64,000 nucleotides of DNA from Mycolicibacterium mucogenicum DSM 44124 (lineage in GTDB: Bacteria > Actinomycetota > Actinomycetes > Mycobacteriales > Mycobacteriaceae): assembly GCF_005670685.2 (NCBI RefSeq), contig NZ_CP062008.1, positions 5,394,001-5,458,000 of the forward strand. Direction: 5' to 3'. Position numbers and translations under genes: made by a program. The notes under the pieces were generated by a model, which saw only the letters and a list, made by a program, of their open reading frames with translations, was not told the origin of the DNA and made no database searches. Every line of letters begins with the position of its first letter. Within the stretch, counting starts at the first letter, position 1. Below, in pieces: positions 56,950 through 64,000 of the stretch.

Positions 56950-57624
56950 GTGGACGAGATCCTGGCGAGGGCCGGAATCTTCCAGGGTGTCGAGCCCACC
57001 GCGGTATCCGCACTGACCAAACAGCTGCAGCCTGTCGACTTTCCTCGCGGACACACCGTGTTCGCCGAAGGCGAGCCCGGCGACCGCCTCTACATCATCA
57101 TCTCCGGCAAGGTGAAGATCGGCCGCCGGTCGCCGGACGGCCGTGAGAACCTGCTGACGATCATGGGTCCGTCGGACATGTTCGGTGAGCTGTCGATCTT
57201 CGACCCGGGCCCCCGGACGTCGAGCGCCATCACCATCACCGAGGTGCGCGCGGTCTCGATGGACCGCGAAGCGCTGCGGGCGTGGATCGCGGACCGCCCG
57301 GAGATCGCCGAGCAGCTGCTGCGCGTGCTCGCCCGCCGGTTGCGCCGCACCAACAACAACCTGGCCGACCTGATCTTCACCGACGTGCCCGGTCGTGTGG
57401 CCAAGCAGCTGCTGCAGCTGGCCCAGCGGTTCGGCACGCAGGAGGGCGGCGCCCTGCGCGTCACCCACGACCTGACGCAGGAAGAGATCGCCCAGCTGGT
57501 CGGCGCCTCCCGCGAAACCGTGAACAAGGCACTCGCCGACTTCGCGCACCGCGGCTGGATTCGCCTGGAAGGCAAGAGCGTGCTGATCTCCGACTCGGAG
57601 CGGCTGGCGCGCCGAGCTCGGTAG
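56950..57624 (+). CDS. crp: cAMP receptor protein
   Basis: A 224-residue protein from GTG 56950. The cyclic-nucleotide fold has [17 protein letters not shown] as the phosphate-binding cassette, the dimer helix is [20 protein letters not shown], and the winged helix is [20 protein letters not shown]. It controls many genes on binding cAMP; Rv3645-like cyclase and CRP-like sites are in the same window. Length equals M. tuberculosis Rv3676. The promoter region before it contains ccagttcactgg, a short palindrome. Confidence 0.97.
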   Translation: MDEILARAGIFQGVEPTAVSALTKQLQPVDFPRGHTVFAEGEPGDRLYIIISGKVKIGRRSPDGRENLLTIMGPSDMFGELSIFDPGPRTSSAITITEVRAVSMDREALRAWIADRPEIAEQLLRVLARRLRRTNNNLADLIFTDVPGRVAKQLLQLAQRFGTQEGGALRVTHDLTQEEIAQLVGASRETVNKALADFAHRGWIRLEGKSVLISDSERLARRAR

Positions 57625-57635
57625 CAGTGACGCAG

Positions 57636-57671
57636 AGATGCCCCCGCACGCACAGCGTGTCGGGGGCATCT
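57636..57671. terminator. Shared terminator between crp and MBL gene
   Basis: AGATGCCCCCG-CACGC and GCGTG-TCGGGGGCATCT (ending 57671) pair over 16 bases with a single bulge. It stands between convergent genes and can end transcription in both directions. Confidence 0.88.
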
Positions 57672-57684
57672 TGTATTCGTGGCG

Positions 57685-58458
57685 CTAGGCCGTCCGCAGG
57701 TAATCCAGCTGGGCCTGTACGGACTTCTCGGCGGCGTCCCACAGCTTCTGGTCGACGTCGGTGTAGACGTGCTCGACCACCTGCCGCGCCGATGCCTCGT
57801 CACCGAGCACCTGCAATGCGCCGCGCACCTGGTCGAGCCGTTCCTCCCGGTGCGCGAGGTACATGGCGGCCACCGCCGACAGATCCGGTAGATCGGGGCC
57901 GTGCCCCGGCAGGACCGTCCGTCCGCCCAGCCCCTGCAGGCGCCGCAGCGATTCCAGGTAGTCGCGCAGGCTGCCGTCCTCGTTGTCGATGACGGTGGTG
58001 CCACGGCCCAGCACGGTGTCGGCGGTCAGGACGGCATCGTCGACGACGAACGACAGCGAATCGGCGGTGTGCCCCGGCGTGGCCAGGACCCTGATCCGCA
58101 GGCCCGCGGCGTCGATCACCTCGCCGTCGGTGAGCGGTCCGCCCAGCCCGCGCAGAAAACCACTGCCGACCGAGCGCACCACTGCCCCCGTCAGCGCGAC
58201 GAGCTTGTCGATGCCGCCGGTGTGGTCGTCGTGCTTGTGACTGATCAGCACCAGCGGGACCTTGCCCAGTGCCGCGATCCGCTCGAGGTGCGCATCGTCG
58301 TCGGGTCCCGGGTCGACGATGACCATCTCGTCACTACCGCGCCCGCGCAGCACCCAGGTGTTGGTGCCGTCGAGCGTCATGATCCCCGGGTTGTCGCACA
58401 GCAGTACCGAGGCCGATTCGGTCACCGGCCTCAGCACGCCGTACGCCGGATGGGTCAT
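57685..58458 (-). CDS. MBL-fold metallohydrolase (Rv3677c-like)
   Basis: A 257-residue protein starting MTHPAYGVLRPVTESAS. The metal motif is VLISHKHDDHTGGID, with further ligands in ATPGHTADSLSF and LTADTVLGRG, and VLPGHGPDLPD. Similar to LACTB2-like hydrolases and to Rv3677c. Binds two zinc ions; substrate unknown. It overlaps the RidA-like gene by four bases. Confidence 0.92.
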   Translation of the reverse strand: MTHPAYGVLRPVTESASVLLCDNPGIMTLDGTNTWVLRGRGSDEMVIVDPGPDDDAHLERIAALGKVPLVLISHKHDDHTGGIDKLVALTGAVVRSVGSGFLRGLGGPLTDGEVIDAAGLRIRVLATPGHTADSLSFVVDDAVLTADTVLGRGTTVIDNEDGSLRDYLESLRRLQGLGGRTVLPGHGPDLPDLSAVAAMYLAHREERLDQVRGALQVLGDEASARQVVEHVYTDVDQKLWDAAEKSVQAQLDYLRTA

Positions 58459-58910
58459 CCGACCTCGACGATCAACTCCACCTCGACCGGCGCGTTCAGA
58501 GGCAACTCCGAGACTCCGACCGCCGAGCGGGCGTGCGCGCCGGCGGGGCCGAACACCTCGCCCAGCAATTCGGACGCACCGTTGATCACCGCGGGCTGGC
58601 CGTTGAAGCCCGGCGCCGAGGCGACGAAGCCGACGACCTTGACGATCCGCACCACCGAGTCGATGCCGACCAGCGCGTGCACGGCGGCCAGCGCGTTGAG
58701 ACCGCAGAGACGGGCCAGGGCCTTGCCGTCTTCGGCACTGACCTCGCCGCCGACCTTGCCCTCGGCCAGCAGACTGCCGGCCTGCATCGGCAGCTGTCCC
58801 GAGGTGTAGACGAGGTTTCCGGTCTGGACCGCGGGAACGTAAGCGGCAAGGGGCGCAACGACTTCCGGCAGCTCGATGCCGAGCTCGGCCAACCGGTCCG
58901 AGACGCTCAC
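58455..58910 (-). CDS. RidA/YjgF-like protein (Rv3678c)
   Basis: A 151-residue protein starting MSVSDRLAELGIELPEV. The RidA-type pattern is QTGNLVYTSGQLPMQAG, NALAAVHALVGIDSVVRIVK and ARSAVGVSELPLNAPVEVEL. It is of the long RidA subgroup (TIGR-like with N-terminal RLAELGIELP). RidA proteins hydrolyse reactive enamines, though this subgroup lacks the classical Arg-pattern. Coupled to the DUF4177 gene upstream by four bases. Confidence 0.9.
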   Translation of the reverse strand: MSVSDRLAELGIELPEVVAPLAAYVPAVQTGNLVYTSGQLPMQAGSLLAEGKVGGEVSAEDGKALARLCGLNALAAVHALVGIDSVVRIVKVVGFVASAPGFNGQPAVINGASELLGEVFGPAGAHARSAVGVSELPLNAPVEVELIVEVG

Positions 58911-59068
58911 TTCGGCCGCTTCAGGTACGCGACGTGCTGCTCACCGCTCGGGTTGGCCAACACCGACACCAGCTCCCACCCGTCCTGGCCCCACTGGTCC
59001 AGGATCTGCTTGGTGGCGTGGATCAGCAACGGGACGGTGGCGTACTCCCACCGGGTCGGTTCGCTCAT
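58907..59068 (-). CDS. DUF4177 small protein (Rv3678A-like)
   Basis: A 53-residue protein from MSEPTRWEYATVPLLIH. WEYATVPLLIHATKQILDQW, then GQDGWELVSVLA, is DUF4177. A small alpha/beta protein of unknown role, conserved in front of the RidA-like gene in mycobacteria. It forms the start of a coupled three-gene operon and is divergent from the Get3-like genes. Confidence 0.9.
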   Translation of the reverse strand: MSEPTRWEYATVPLLIHATKQILDQWGQDGWELVSVLANPSGEQHVAYLKRPK

Positions 59069-59116
59069 GCCGCCGAGCTTATCGGCCGAGGGGTACCGCA
59101 TGGTTAACATGCTGGG

Positions 59117-60157
59117 GTGACCTCCGAATCGACGGGCCAAACCCATACCGGTTGGCCCGCGCGCCTGGACCAGGCGCGCCTCCATTTCGTCACCGGCAAG
59201 GGCGGTACCGGCAAAACCACCGTCGCTGCCGCGCTGGCGCTGGCGCTGGCCGCAGGCGGCCGCAGCGTCCTGCTGGTCGAGGTCGAGGGGCGGCAGGGCA
59301 TCGCCCAGCTTTTCGACGTGCCACCGCTGCCGTACGGGGAACAGAAGATCGCCACCGCCGAGGGCGGTGGGCTGGTCAACGCGCTGGCCATCGACACCGA
59401 GGCCGCGTTCCTGGAATACCTGGACATGTTCTACAACCTCGGCATCGCCGGCCGCGCCATGAAGCGCATCGGCGCGGTCGAGTTCGCCACCACGATCGCG
59501 CCCGGCCTGCGTGACGTCCTGCTCACCGGCAAGATCAAAGAGGTCGTGGTCCGCAACGGCAAGACCGCCAAGGAACTGAAGGGACAGCGCCCCTACGACG
59601 CCGTCGTGGTCGACGCCCCGCCGACGGGCCGTATCTCGCGCTTCCTCGACGTCACCAAGGCCGTCTCGGATCTCGCCAAGGGCGGGCCCGTGCACTCCCA
59701 GGCCGACGGCGTCGTGAAGCTGCTGCACTCGGAGCTCACCGCCATCCACCTGGTCACCCTGCTCGAGGCGCTGCCCGTGCAGGAGACGCTGGAGGCCATC
59801 GAGGAACTACGGGAGCTGGAGCTGCCGATCGGCAGCGTCATCGTCAACCGCAACATCCCGGCCTACCTGTCGCAGGACGACCTGGCGAAGGCCGCCGAGG
59901 GCGTCGTCGACGCCGACGCGGTCCGCACCGGACTGGCCGACGCCGGAATCACGTTGTCCGACACCGACTTCGCCGGACTGCTCACCGAGACCATCCAGCA
60001 CGCGACGCGCATGATGGCGCGCGCCGAGAGCGCCGAGGCGCTCGACGCCCTCGAAGTGCCCCGCCTCGAACTGCCCGCCCTGCCCGACGGGGTCGACCTG
60101 GGCAGCCTGTACGAACTCGCCGAAGCACTCGAACAGCAAGGGGTTGGCACCAAATGA
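59117..60157 (+). CDS. bagA: Get3/ArsA-like ATPase A (Rv3679, BagA-like)
   Basis: A 346-residue protein from GTG 59117. Deviant Walker A is [17 protein letters not shown], switch I region [15 protein letters not shown], switch [18 protein letters not shown]. Like Get3 it should dimerise; M. tuberculosis Rv3679/Rv3680 form a heteromeric pair named BagA/BagB linked to membrane and glycerol physiology. Coupled to the next gene by ATGA. Confidence 0.9.
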   Translation: MTSESTGQTHTGWPARLDQARLHFVTGKGGTGKTTVAAALALALAAGGRSVLLVEVEGRQGIAQLFDVPPLPYGEQKIATAEGGGLVNALAIDTEAAFLEYLDMFYNLGIAGRAMKRIGAVEFATTIAPGLRDVLLTGKIKEVVVRNGKTAKELKGQRPYDAVVVDAPPTGRISRFLDVTKAVSDLAKGGPVHSQADGVVKLLHSELTAIHLVTLLEALPVQETLEAIEELRELELPIGSVIVNRNIPAYLSQDDLAKAAEGVVDADAVRTGLADAGITLSDTDFAGLLTETIQHATRMMARAESAEALDALEVPRLELPALPDGVDLGSLYELAEALEQQGVGTK

Positions 60158-61290
60158 GCGGCAAACCCTTGAAGCTCGACATGCACGCGATCCTCTCGGA
60201 CACCGCGAACCGCGTCGTCGTGTGCTGCGGCGCGGGCGGCGTCGGCAAGACCACGACGGCCGCCGCGATGGCGCTGCGGGCCGCCGAGTACGGCCGCACC
60301 GTCGTGGTGCTGACGATCGACCCGGCCAAGCGCCTGGCGCAGGCCCTCGGCATCAAGGACCTCGGCAACACCCCGCAGCGGGTGCCGCTGGCTCCGGAGG
60401 TACCGGGCGAGCTCTACGCGATGATGCTGGACATGCGCCGCACCTTCGACGAGATGGTGGTGCAGTACTCCGGCGAGGACCGCGCCGACGCGATCTTGGA
60501 GAACCAGTTCTACCAAACCGTCGCGACGTCGCTCTCGGGCACGCAGGAGTACATGGCGATGGAGAAGCTCGGCCAGCTGCTGGCCGAGGACAAGTGGGAT
60601 CTGGTCGTCGTCGACACCCCGCCGTCGCGCAACGCGCTGGACTTCCTGGACGCCCCGAAGCGCCTCGGCAACTTCATGGACAGCCGTCTGTGGAAGCTCC
60701 TGCTCGGACCGGGCCGCGGCATCGGCCGCCTCGTCACCGGCGCCATGGGCCTGGCGATGAAGGCACTGTCCACCGTGCTGGGTTCGCAGATGCTCTCCGA
60801 CGCAGCCAGTTTCGTCCAGTCGCTGGACTCGACGTTCGGCGGTTTCCGGGAGAAGGCCGACCGCACGTACGAACTGCTCAAGCGCCCTGGCACCCGGTTC
60901 GTCGTGGTCTCGGCCGCCGAGCCCGACGCGCTGCGCGAGGCGTCGTTCTTCGTCGACCGGCTGTCGCAGGAGCAGATGCCGCTGGCCGGCCTGATCCTCA
61001 ACCGCACGCACCCCATGCTGTGCGACCTCACCGCCGATGCCGCCGACGAGGCGGCGGGCAAGCTGGAGAAGTCCGGCCAGGACGCCGACGCGCTGGCCGC
61101 GGCGACGCTGCGGATCCACGCGAACCGCACCGTCATCTCCAAGCGTGAGGTGCGGCTGCTGTCGCGGTTCACCGGGGCCAACCCGCACGTGGCGTTGGTG
61201 GGCGTGCCGTCACTGCCGTTCGAGGTGTCAGACCTCGAGGCGCTGCGGGCCATCGCCGATCAGATCACCGGCGACATCGTCAAGGCGTAA
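60154..61290 (+). CDS. bagB: Get3/ArsA-like ATPase B (Rv3680, BagB-like)
   Basis: A 378-residue protein starting [35 protein letters not shown] is the deviant Walker [16 protein letters not shown] switch [19 protein letters not shown] switch II. It partners the preceding gene product. Followed by a strong terminator 13 bases later. Confidence 0.9.
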   Translation: MSGKPLKLDMHAILSDTANRVVVCCGAGGVGKTTTAAAMALRAAEYGRTVVVLTIDPAKRLAQALGIKDLGNTPQRVPLAPEVPGELYAMMLDMRRTFDEMVVQYSGEDRADAILENQFYQTVATSLSGTQEYMAMEKLGQLLAEDKWDLVVVDTPPSRNALDFLDAPKRLGNFMDSRLWKLLLGPGRGIGRLVTGAMGLAMKALSTVLGSQMLSDAASFVQSLDSTFGGFREKADRTYELLKRPGTRFVVVSAAEPDALREASFFVDRLSQEQMPLAGLILNRTHPMLCDLTADAADEAAGKLEKSGQDADALAAATLRIHANRTVISKREVRLLSRFTGANPHVALVGVPSLPFEVSDLEALRAIADQITGDIVKA

Positions 61291-61303
61291 AGCCCGAACC
61301 CGA

Positions 61304-61341
61304 ACAACGGAAGTCCGCAGAAAACTGCGGACTTCTGTTGT
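61304..61341. terminator. Terminator between bagB and whiB4
   Basis: GAAGTCCGCAG (61310 to 61320), aaaa, CTGCGGACTTC (61325 to 61335), extended by acaac/gttgt. Convergent genes on both sides; T-rich flank on the + strand (tgttgtg). Confidence 0.88.
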
Positions 61342-61354
61342 GTCAGAAGGAAAA

Positions 61355-61720
61355 TCAGACCGCGTTGCGGTGCTTGCGCTGGGTCGCGAAGAACTCGGCC
61401 CAGGACACCACCTCGGGGTGCTGCTTGAGAAGGGCGCGGCGCTGACGCTCGGTCATGCCGCCCCACACGCCGAACTCGACGCGGTTGTCGAGGGCGTCGG
61501 CGCCGCACTCGACGATCACCGGGCAGTGCCGGCAGATGACTGCGGCCTTGCGCTGTGCGGCGCCCCGGACGAACAGCTCGTCGGGGTCGGCCTGCCGGCA
61601 TCGGGCCTGCGAAACCCAGGCGATCCTGGCTTCGGCTTCAGGTTGGACCACACCCTGCATCGCGCCGTTTCCGGCCTTGGGAGCGATTGTCGCGCGAACT
61701 ACTGGCTGTGTACCTGTCAC
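61355..61720 (-). CDS. whiB4: WhiB4 iron-sulphur redox regulator
   Basis: A 121-residue protein from GTG 61720, which has a ribosome site (aaggga) six bases upstream. The four Cys are in ARCRQADPDE, VICRHCPVIVECGADAL; GVWGGMTERQRR is the WhiB turn. The C-terminal HPEVVSWAEFFATQRKHRNA is the WhiB4 tail. It senses oxygen and NO via 4Fe-4S and controls antioxidant genes. GTG 61738 is the alternative start. Confidence 0.94.
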   Translation of the reverse strand: MTGTQPVVRATIAPKAGNGAMQGVVQPEAEARIAWVSQARCRQADPDELFVRGAAQRKAAVICRHCPVIVECGADALDNRVEFGVWGGMTERQRRALLKQHPEVVSWAEFFATQRKHRNAV

Positions 61721-62002
61721 CAGCGATCCCTTCGTCACACCGTCTCCCGACGGCCGAGTCCTCCCGAGTAGGTCGCTGATGCGATCTACGCCACATTGCG
61801 GCTAGTAGTGTTACCTAGATCGCATTGTGTGTTCAAGTTAGGTGGTCAGGGGCCTATTGCGCAATGGGTCTGGGGCCGCTTTTTTGGGACGTGTGTCCAA
61901 ACGTTAATTTTTGCCCGTGTCGCAGCCCCCCTAGATGCCCTGGGGACGTGGTAATCGACCAGCACTCAGCTGCTGGCCACCACGGTCGCTAGGCTGTACC
62001 CC
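61721..62002. other. Divergent promoter region whiB4/ponA2
   Basis: About 280 bases between whiB4 and ponA2. It contains gtgttacctagatcgcat and an AT-richer run (ttttttgggacgtgtgtcc, gttaatttttgcc) near 61880 to 61915. Promoters must lie here; none was fixed. No gene seen. Confidence 0.45.
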
Positions 62003-64000
62003 ATGTCCGAGCGACCGCAGAACCGTCCGCCGACCGCGGTCACCGTCATCAAGTTGACGTGGTGCGTTCTGCTCGCCGCCGTGGTGCTTGCCGCGATGAT
62101 GTTCCCGCTCATCGGGGGTGCCGGCCTGATGTCCAACCGGGCATCCGACGTCGTCGCCAACGGTTCGGCCCAGCTGGTCGAAGGTGATGCGCCCGCCGTA
62201 TCCACCATGGTCGACGCCAAGGGCAACCCCATCGCGTGGCTGTATTCGCAGCGTCGCTTCGAGGTTCCGAGCGATCAGATCGCCAACACCATGAAGCTGG
62301 CCATCGTCTCGATCGAGGACAAACGGTTTGCCGAGCACAACGGGGTTGACTGGAAGGGCACGCTGACGGGCCTGTCGGGCTACATGTCCGGCTCCGCCGA
62401 TACGCGTGGTGGATCGACCCTCGAGCAGCAGTACGTGAAGAACTACCAGCTGCTCGTGGTCGCGCAGAGCGACGCCGAACGGCGGGCCGCCATCGAGACC
62501 ACCCCGGCACGCAAGCTGCGCGAAATCCGGATGGCGCTGACCCTGGACAAGACGTTCACCAAGTCCGAGATCCTGACGCGCTACCTGAACCTGGTGTCGT
62601 TCGGTAACGGCGCGTTCGGCATCCAGGACGCCGCCCAGACGTACTTCGGCATCAACGCCAACCAGCTGAACTGGCAGCAGGCCGCGCTGCTCGCCGGCAT
62701 GGTGCAGTCGACCAGCGGACTGGATCCGTACGTCAACCCCGACGGTGCCCTGGCACGTCGAAACCTGGTGCTGGACACCATGATCCAGAACGTCCCCCAG
62801 GAAGCCGACGCCCTGCGCGCCGCCAAGGCCGAGCCGCTCGGCATCCTGCCGCAGCCCAACCAGCTGCCCCGCGGCTGCATCGCCGCCGGTGACCGCGCCT
62901 TCTTCTGCGACTACGTCCTCGACTATCTGTCGAAGGCCGGCATCAGCAAGGACCAGGTGGCCAAGGGCGGCTACCTGATCCGCACGACGATCGACCCCGA
63001 CATCCAGAACTCGGTCAAGTCGTCGATCGACGGCATCGCATCCCCGTCCATCGACGGCATCGCCAGCGTCATGAGCGTCATCCGCCCCGGCAAGGACAAC
63101 CACCAGGTGGTGGCGATGGCCAGCAACCGGACCTACGGCCTGAACACCGCGGCCGGGGAAACCATGCAGCCACAACCATTTTCGTTGGTCGGTGACGGCG
63201 CCGGCTCCATCTTCAAGCTGTTCACCACGGCCGCCGCCCTGGACATGGGCATGGGCATCAACGCGCAGCTGGACATTCCCGGCCGGTTCGAGGCCAAGGG
63301 CCTGGGCAGTGGTGGTGCCAAGGGCTGCCCCAAGGACAAGTGGTGCGTCGAGAACGACGGCCGCTACCGGGGCAGCATGAACGTCACCGAAGCGCTAGCG
63401 TCGTCGCCGAACACCGGGTTCGCCAAGCTCATCTCGCAGATCGGTGTCCCGCGGACGGTCGACATGGCGGTCAAGCTGGGGCTGCGGTCCTACGCCGCGC
63501 CGGGCACCGCCCGCCCGTACGACCCGAACAGCAACGAGAGCCTGGCCGACTTCATCAAGCGCCAGAACATCGGCTCGTTCACCCTGGGACCGTTCGAGGT
63601 CAACGCCCTCGAGCTGTCCAACGTCGCGGCGACGCTGGCGTCGGGCGGCACCTGGTGCCCGCCCAACCCGGTGGACAAGGTGTTCGACCGGCACGGTAAC
63701 GAGGTCTCGGTGACCACCCAGACCTGCGAGCAGGCGGTCCCCGAGGGTCTGGCCAACACCCTCGCCAATGCGATGAACAAGGACGCCATCAGCGGCACCG
63801 GCGCCGCGGCCGCGCAGTCGGTGGGCTGGACCTTGCCGGTATCGGGCAAGACCGGCACCACCGAGGCCCACCGGTCGTCGGCGTTCCTGGGCTTCACCAG
63901 TGCCTACGCCGCCGCCAACTACATCTACGACGACTCGCCCACACCGTCCGACCTGTGCTCGTTCCCGCTGCGCCAGTGCGGCCGCGGTGATCTCTACGGC
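62003..64000 (+). CDS. ponA2: Class A penicillin-binding protein PonA2 (5' part)
   Basis: From ATG 62003 the frame stays open for 666 codons to the window edge. A short cytoplasmic start and membrane helix (WCVLLAAVVLAAMMF) precede the GT51 transglycosylase motifs VSIEDKRFAEHNGVDW, GGSTLEQQYVKNYQLL and YLNLVSFGNGAFGIQ. The transpeptidase has SIFK in GDGAGSIFKLFT, SSPNTGF and SGKTGTTEAHRSSAF. It makes and cross-links peptidoglycan; the ortholog is Rv3682. The C-terminal PASTA part lies outside the window. Confidence 0.96.
   Translation, partial: MSERPQNRPPTAVTVIKLTWCVLLAAVVLAAMMFPLIGGAGLMSNRASDVVANGSAQLVEGDAPAVSTMVDAKGNPIAWLYSQRRFEVPSDQIANTMKLAIVSIEDKRFAEHNGVDWKGTLTGLSGYMSGSADTRGGSTLEQQYVKNYQLLVVAQSDAERRAAIETTPARKLREIRMALTLDKTFTKSEILTRYLNLVSFGNGAFGIQDAAQTYFGINANQLNWQQAALLAGMVQSTSGLDPYVNPDGALARRNLVLDTMIQNVPQEADALRAAKAEPLGILPQPNQLPRGCIAAGDRAFFCDYVLDYLSKAGISKDQVAKGGYLIRTTIDPDIQNSVKSSIDGIASPSIDGIASVMSVIRPGKDNHQVVAMASNRTYGLNTAAGETMQPQPFSLVGDGAGSIFKLFTTAAALDMGMGINAQLDIPGRFEAKGLGSGGAKGCPKDKWCVENDGRYRGSMNVTEALASSPNTGFAKLISQIGVPRTVDMAVKLGLRSYAAPGTARPYDPNSNESLADFIKRQNIGSFTLGPFEVNALELSNVAATLASGGTWCPPNPVDKVFDRHGNEVSVTTQTCEQAVPEGLANTLANAMNKDAISGTGAAAAQSVGWTLPVSGKTGTTEAHRSSAFLGFTSAYAAANYIYDDSPTPSDLCSFPLRQCGRGDLYG

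Overview
The window is high-GC chromosome of a non-tuberculous Mycobacterium (Mycolicibacterium-like). The order of the core genes from 23.4 kb to the right edge follows the M. tuberculosis segment Rv3644c to Rv3682: holB, adenylate cyclase, topA, cspA, tad pilus genes, acs, marP, nth, crp, whiB4, ponA2. The PE genes and the dpp transporter found in that M. tuberculosis segment are absent. Gene names rest on remembered protein families and synteny; no database search was possible.

Region 1 (1 to about 23.45 kb) is the right-hand part of a temperate siphovirus-type prophage integrated at a tRNA-Thr(CGT) gene. Almost everything is on the minus strand in overlapping operon style. From the tRNA leftwards come an immunity-repressor/excisionase switch with a large nested palindrome, a block of small early genes (many Cys-rich), a band-7 protein, a DUF2303-type protein, a DnaQ-like exonuclease, a KFxKxPVE-type protein fused to an orphan cytosine-methyltransferase C-terminus, and a helix-turn-helix initiator-like gene carrying 33-bp iterons. 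Then come a non-coding gap that may hold the packaging site, a mosaic packaging module (two small terminases, HNH, a broken large terminase, an intact large terminase), portal, MuF minor head protein, scaffold, decoration, capsid and connector genes. The integrase and tail genes must lie left of the window. The MuF protein is a polymorphic toxin: a head domain followed by a papain-fold (Tox-PL-like) domain and an EndoU nuclease domain, with two overlapping small genes that look like its immunity genes.

Region 2 (23.5 to 35.3 kb) is core chromosome: DNA polymerase III delta prime, a membrane adenylate cyclase, topoisomerase I, cold-shock protein, a DUF1998 helicase, an Rv3651-like sensor protein, a SoxR regulator with its own SoxR-box-like operator, and the distal end of the tad/flp pilus operon.

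Region 3 (35.33 to 42.43 kb) is a 7.1-kb Tn554-like element (two tyrosine recombinases plus a coiled-coil TnpC) that has inserted into the flp pilin gene. The 5' and 3' halves of the pilin lie on either side and can be rejoined in frame. Cargo includes an ANTAR protein, small regulators and an AT-rich segment of unknown origin.

Region 4 (42.4 to 64 kb) continues the core: tadC, tadB, tadA and the CpaE/Ssd-like ATPase, the 6C small RNA, a HAD phosphatase, the Ms1/MTS2823 RNA with a CRP-like site at its promoter, acs with a probable leaderless promoter, secreted and membrane serine proteases, the nth-tlpA-nudix-marP operon, crp, an MBL-fold hydrolase, a RidA-like protein, the Get3-like ATPase pair, whiB4 and the start of ponA2.
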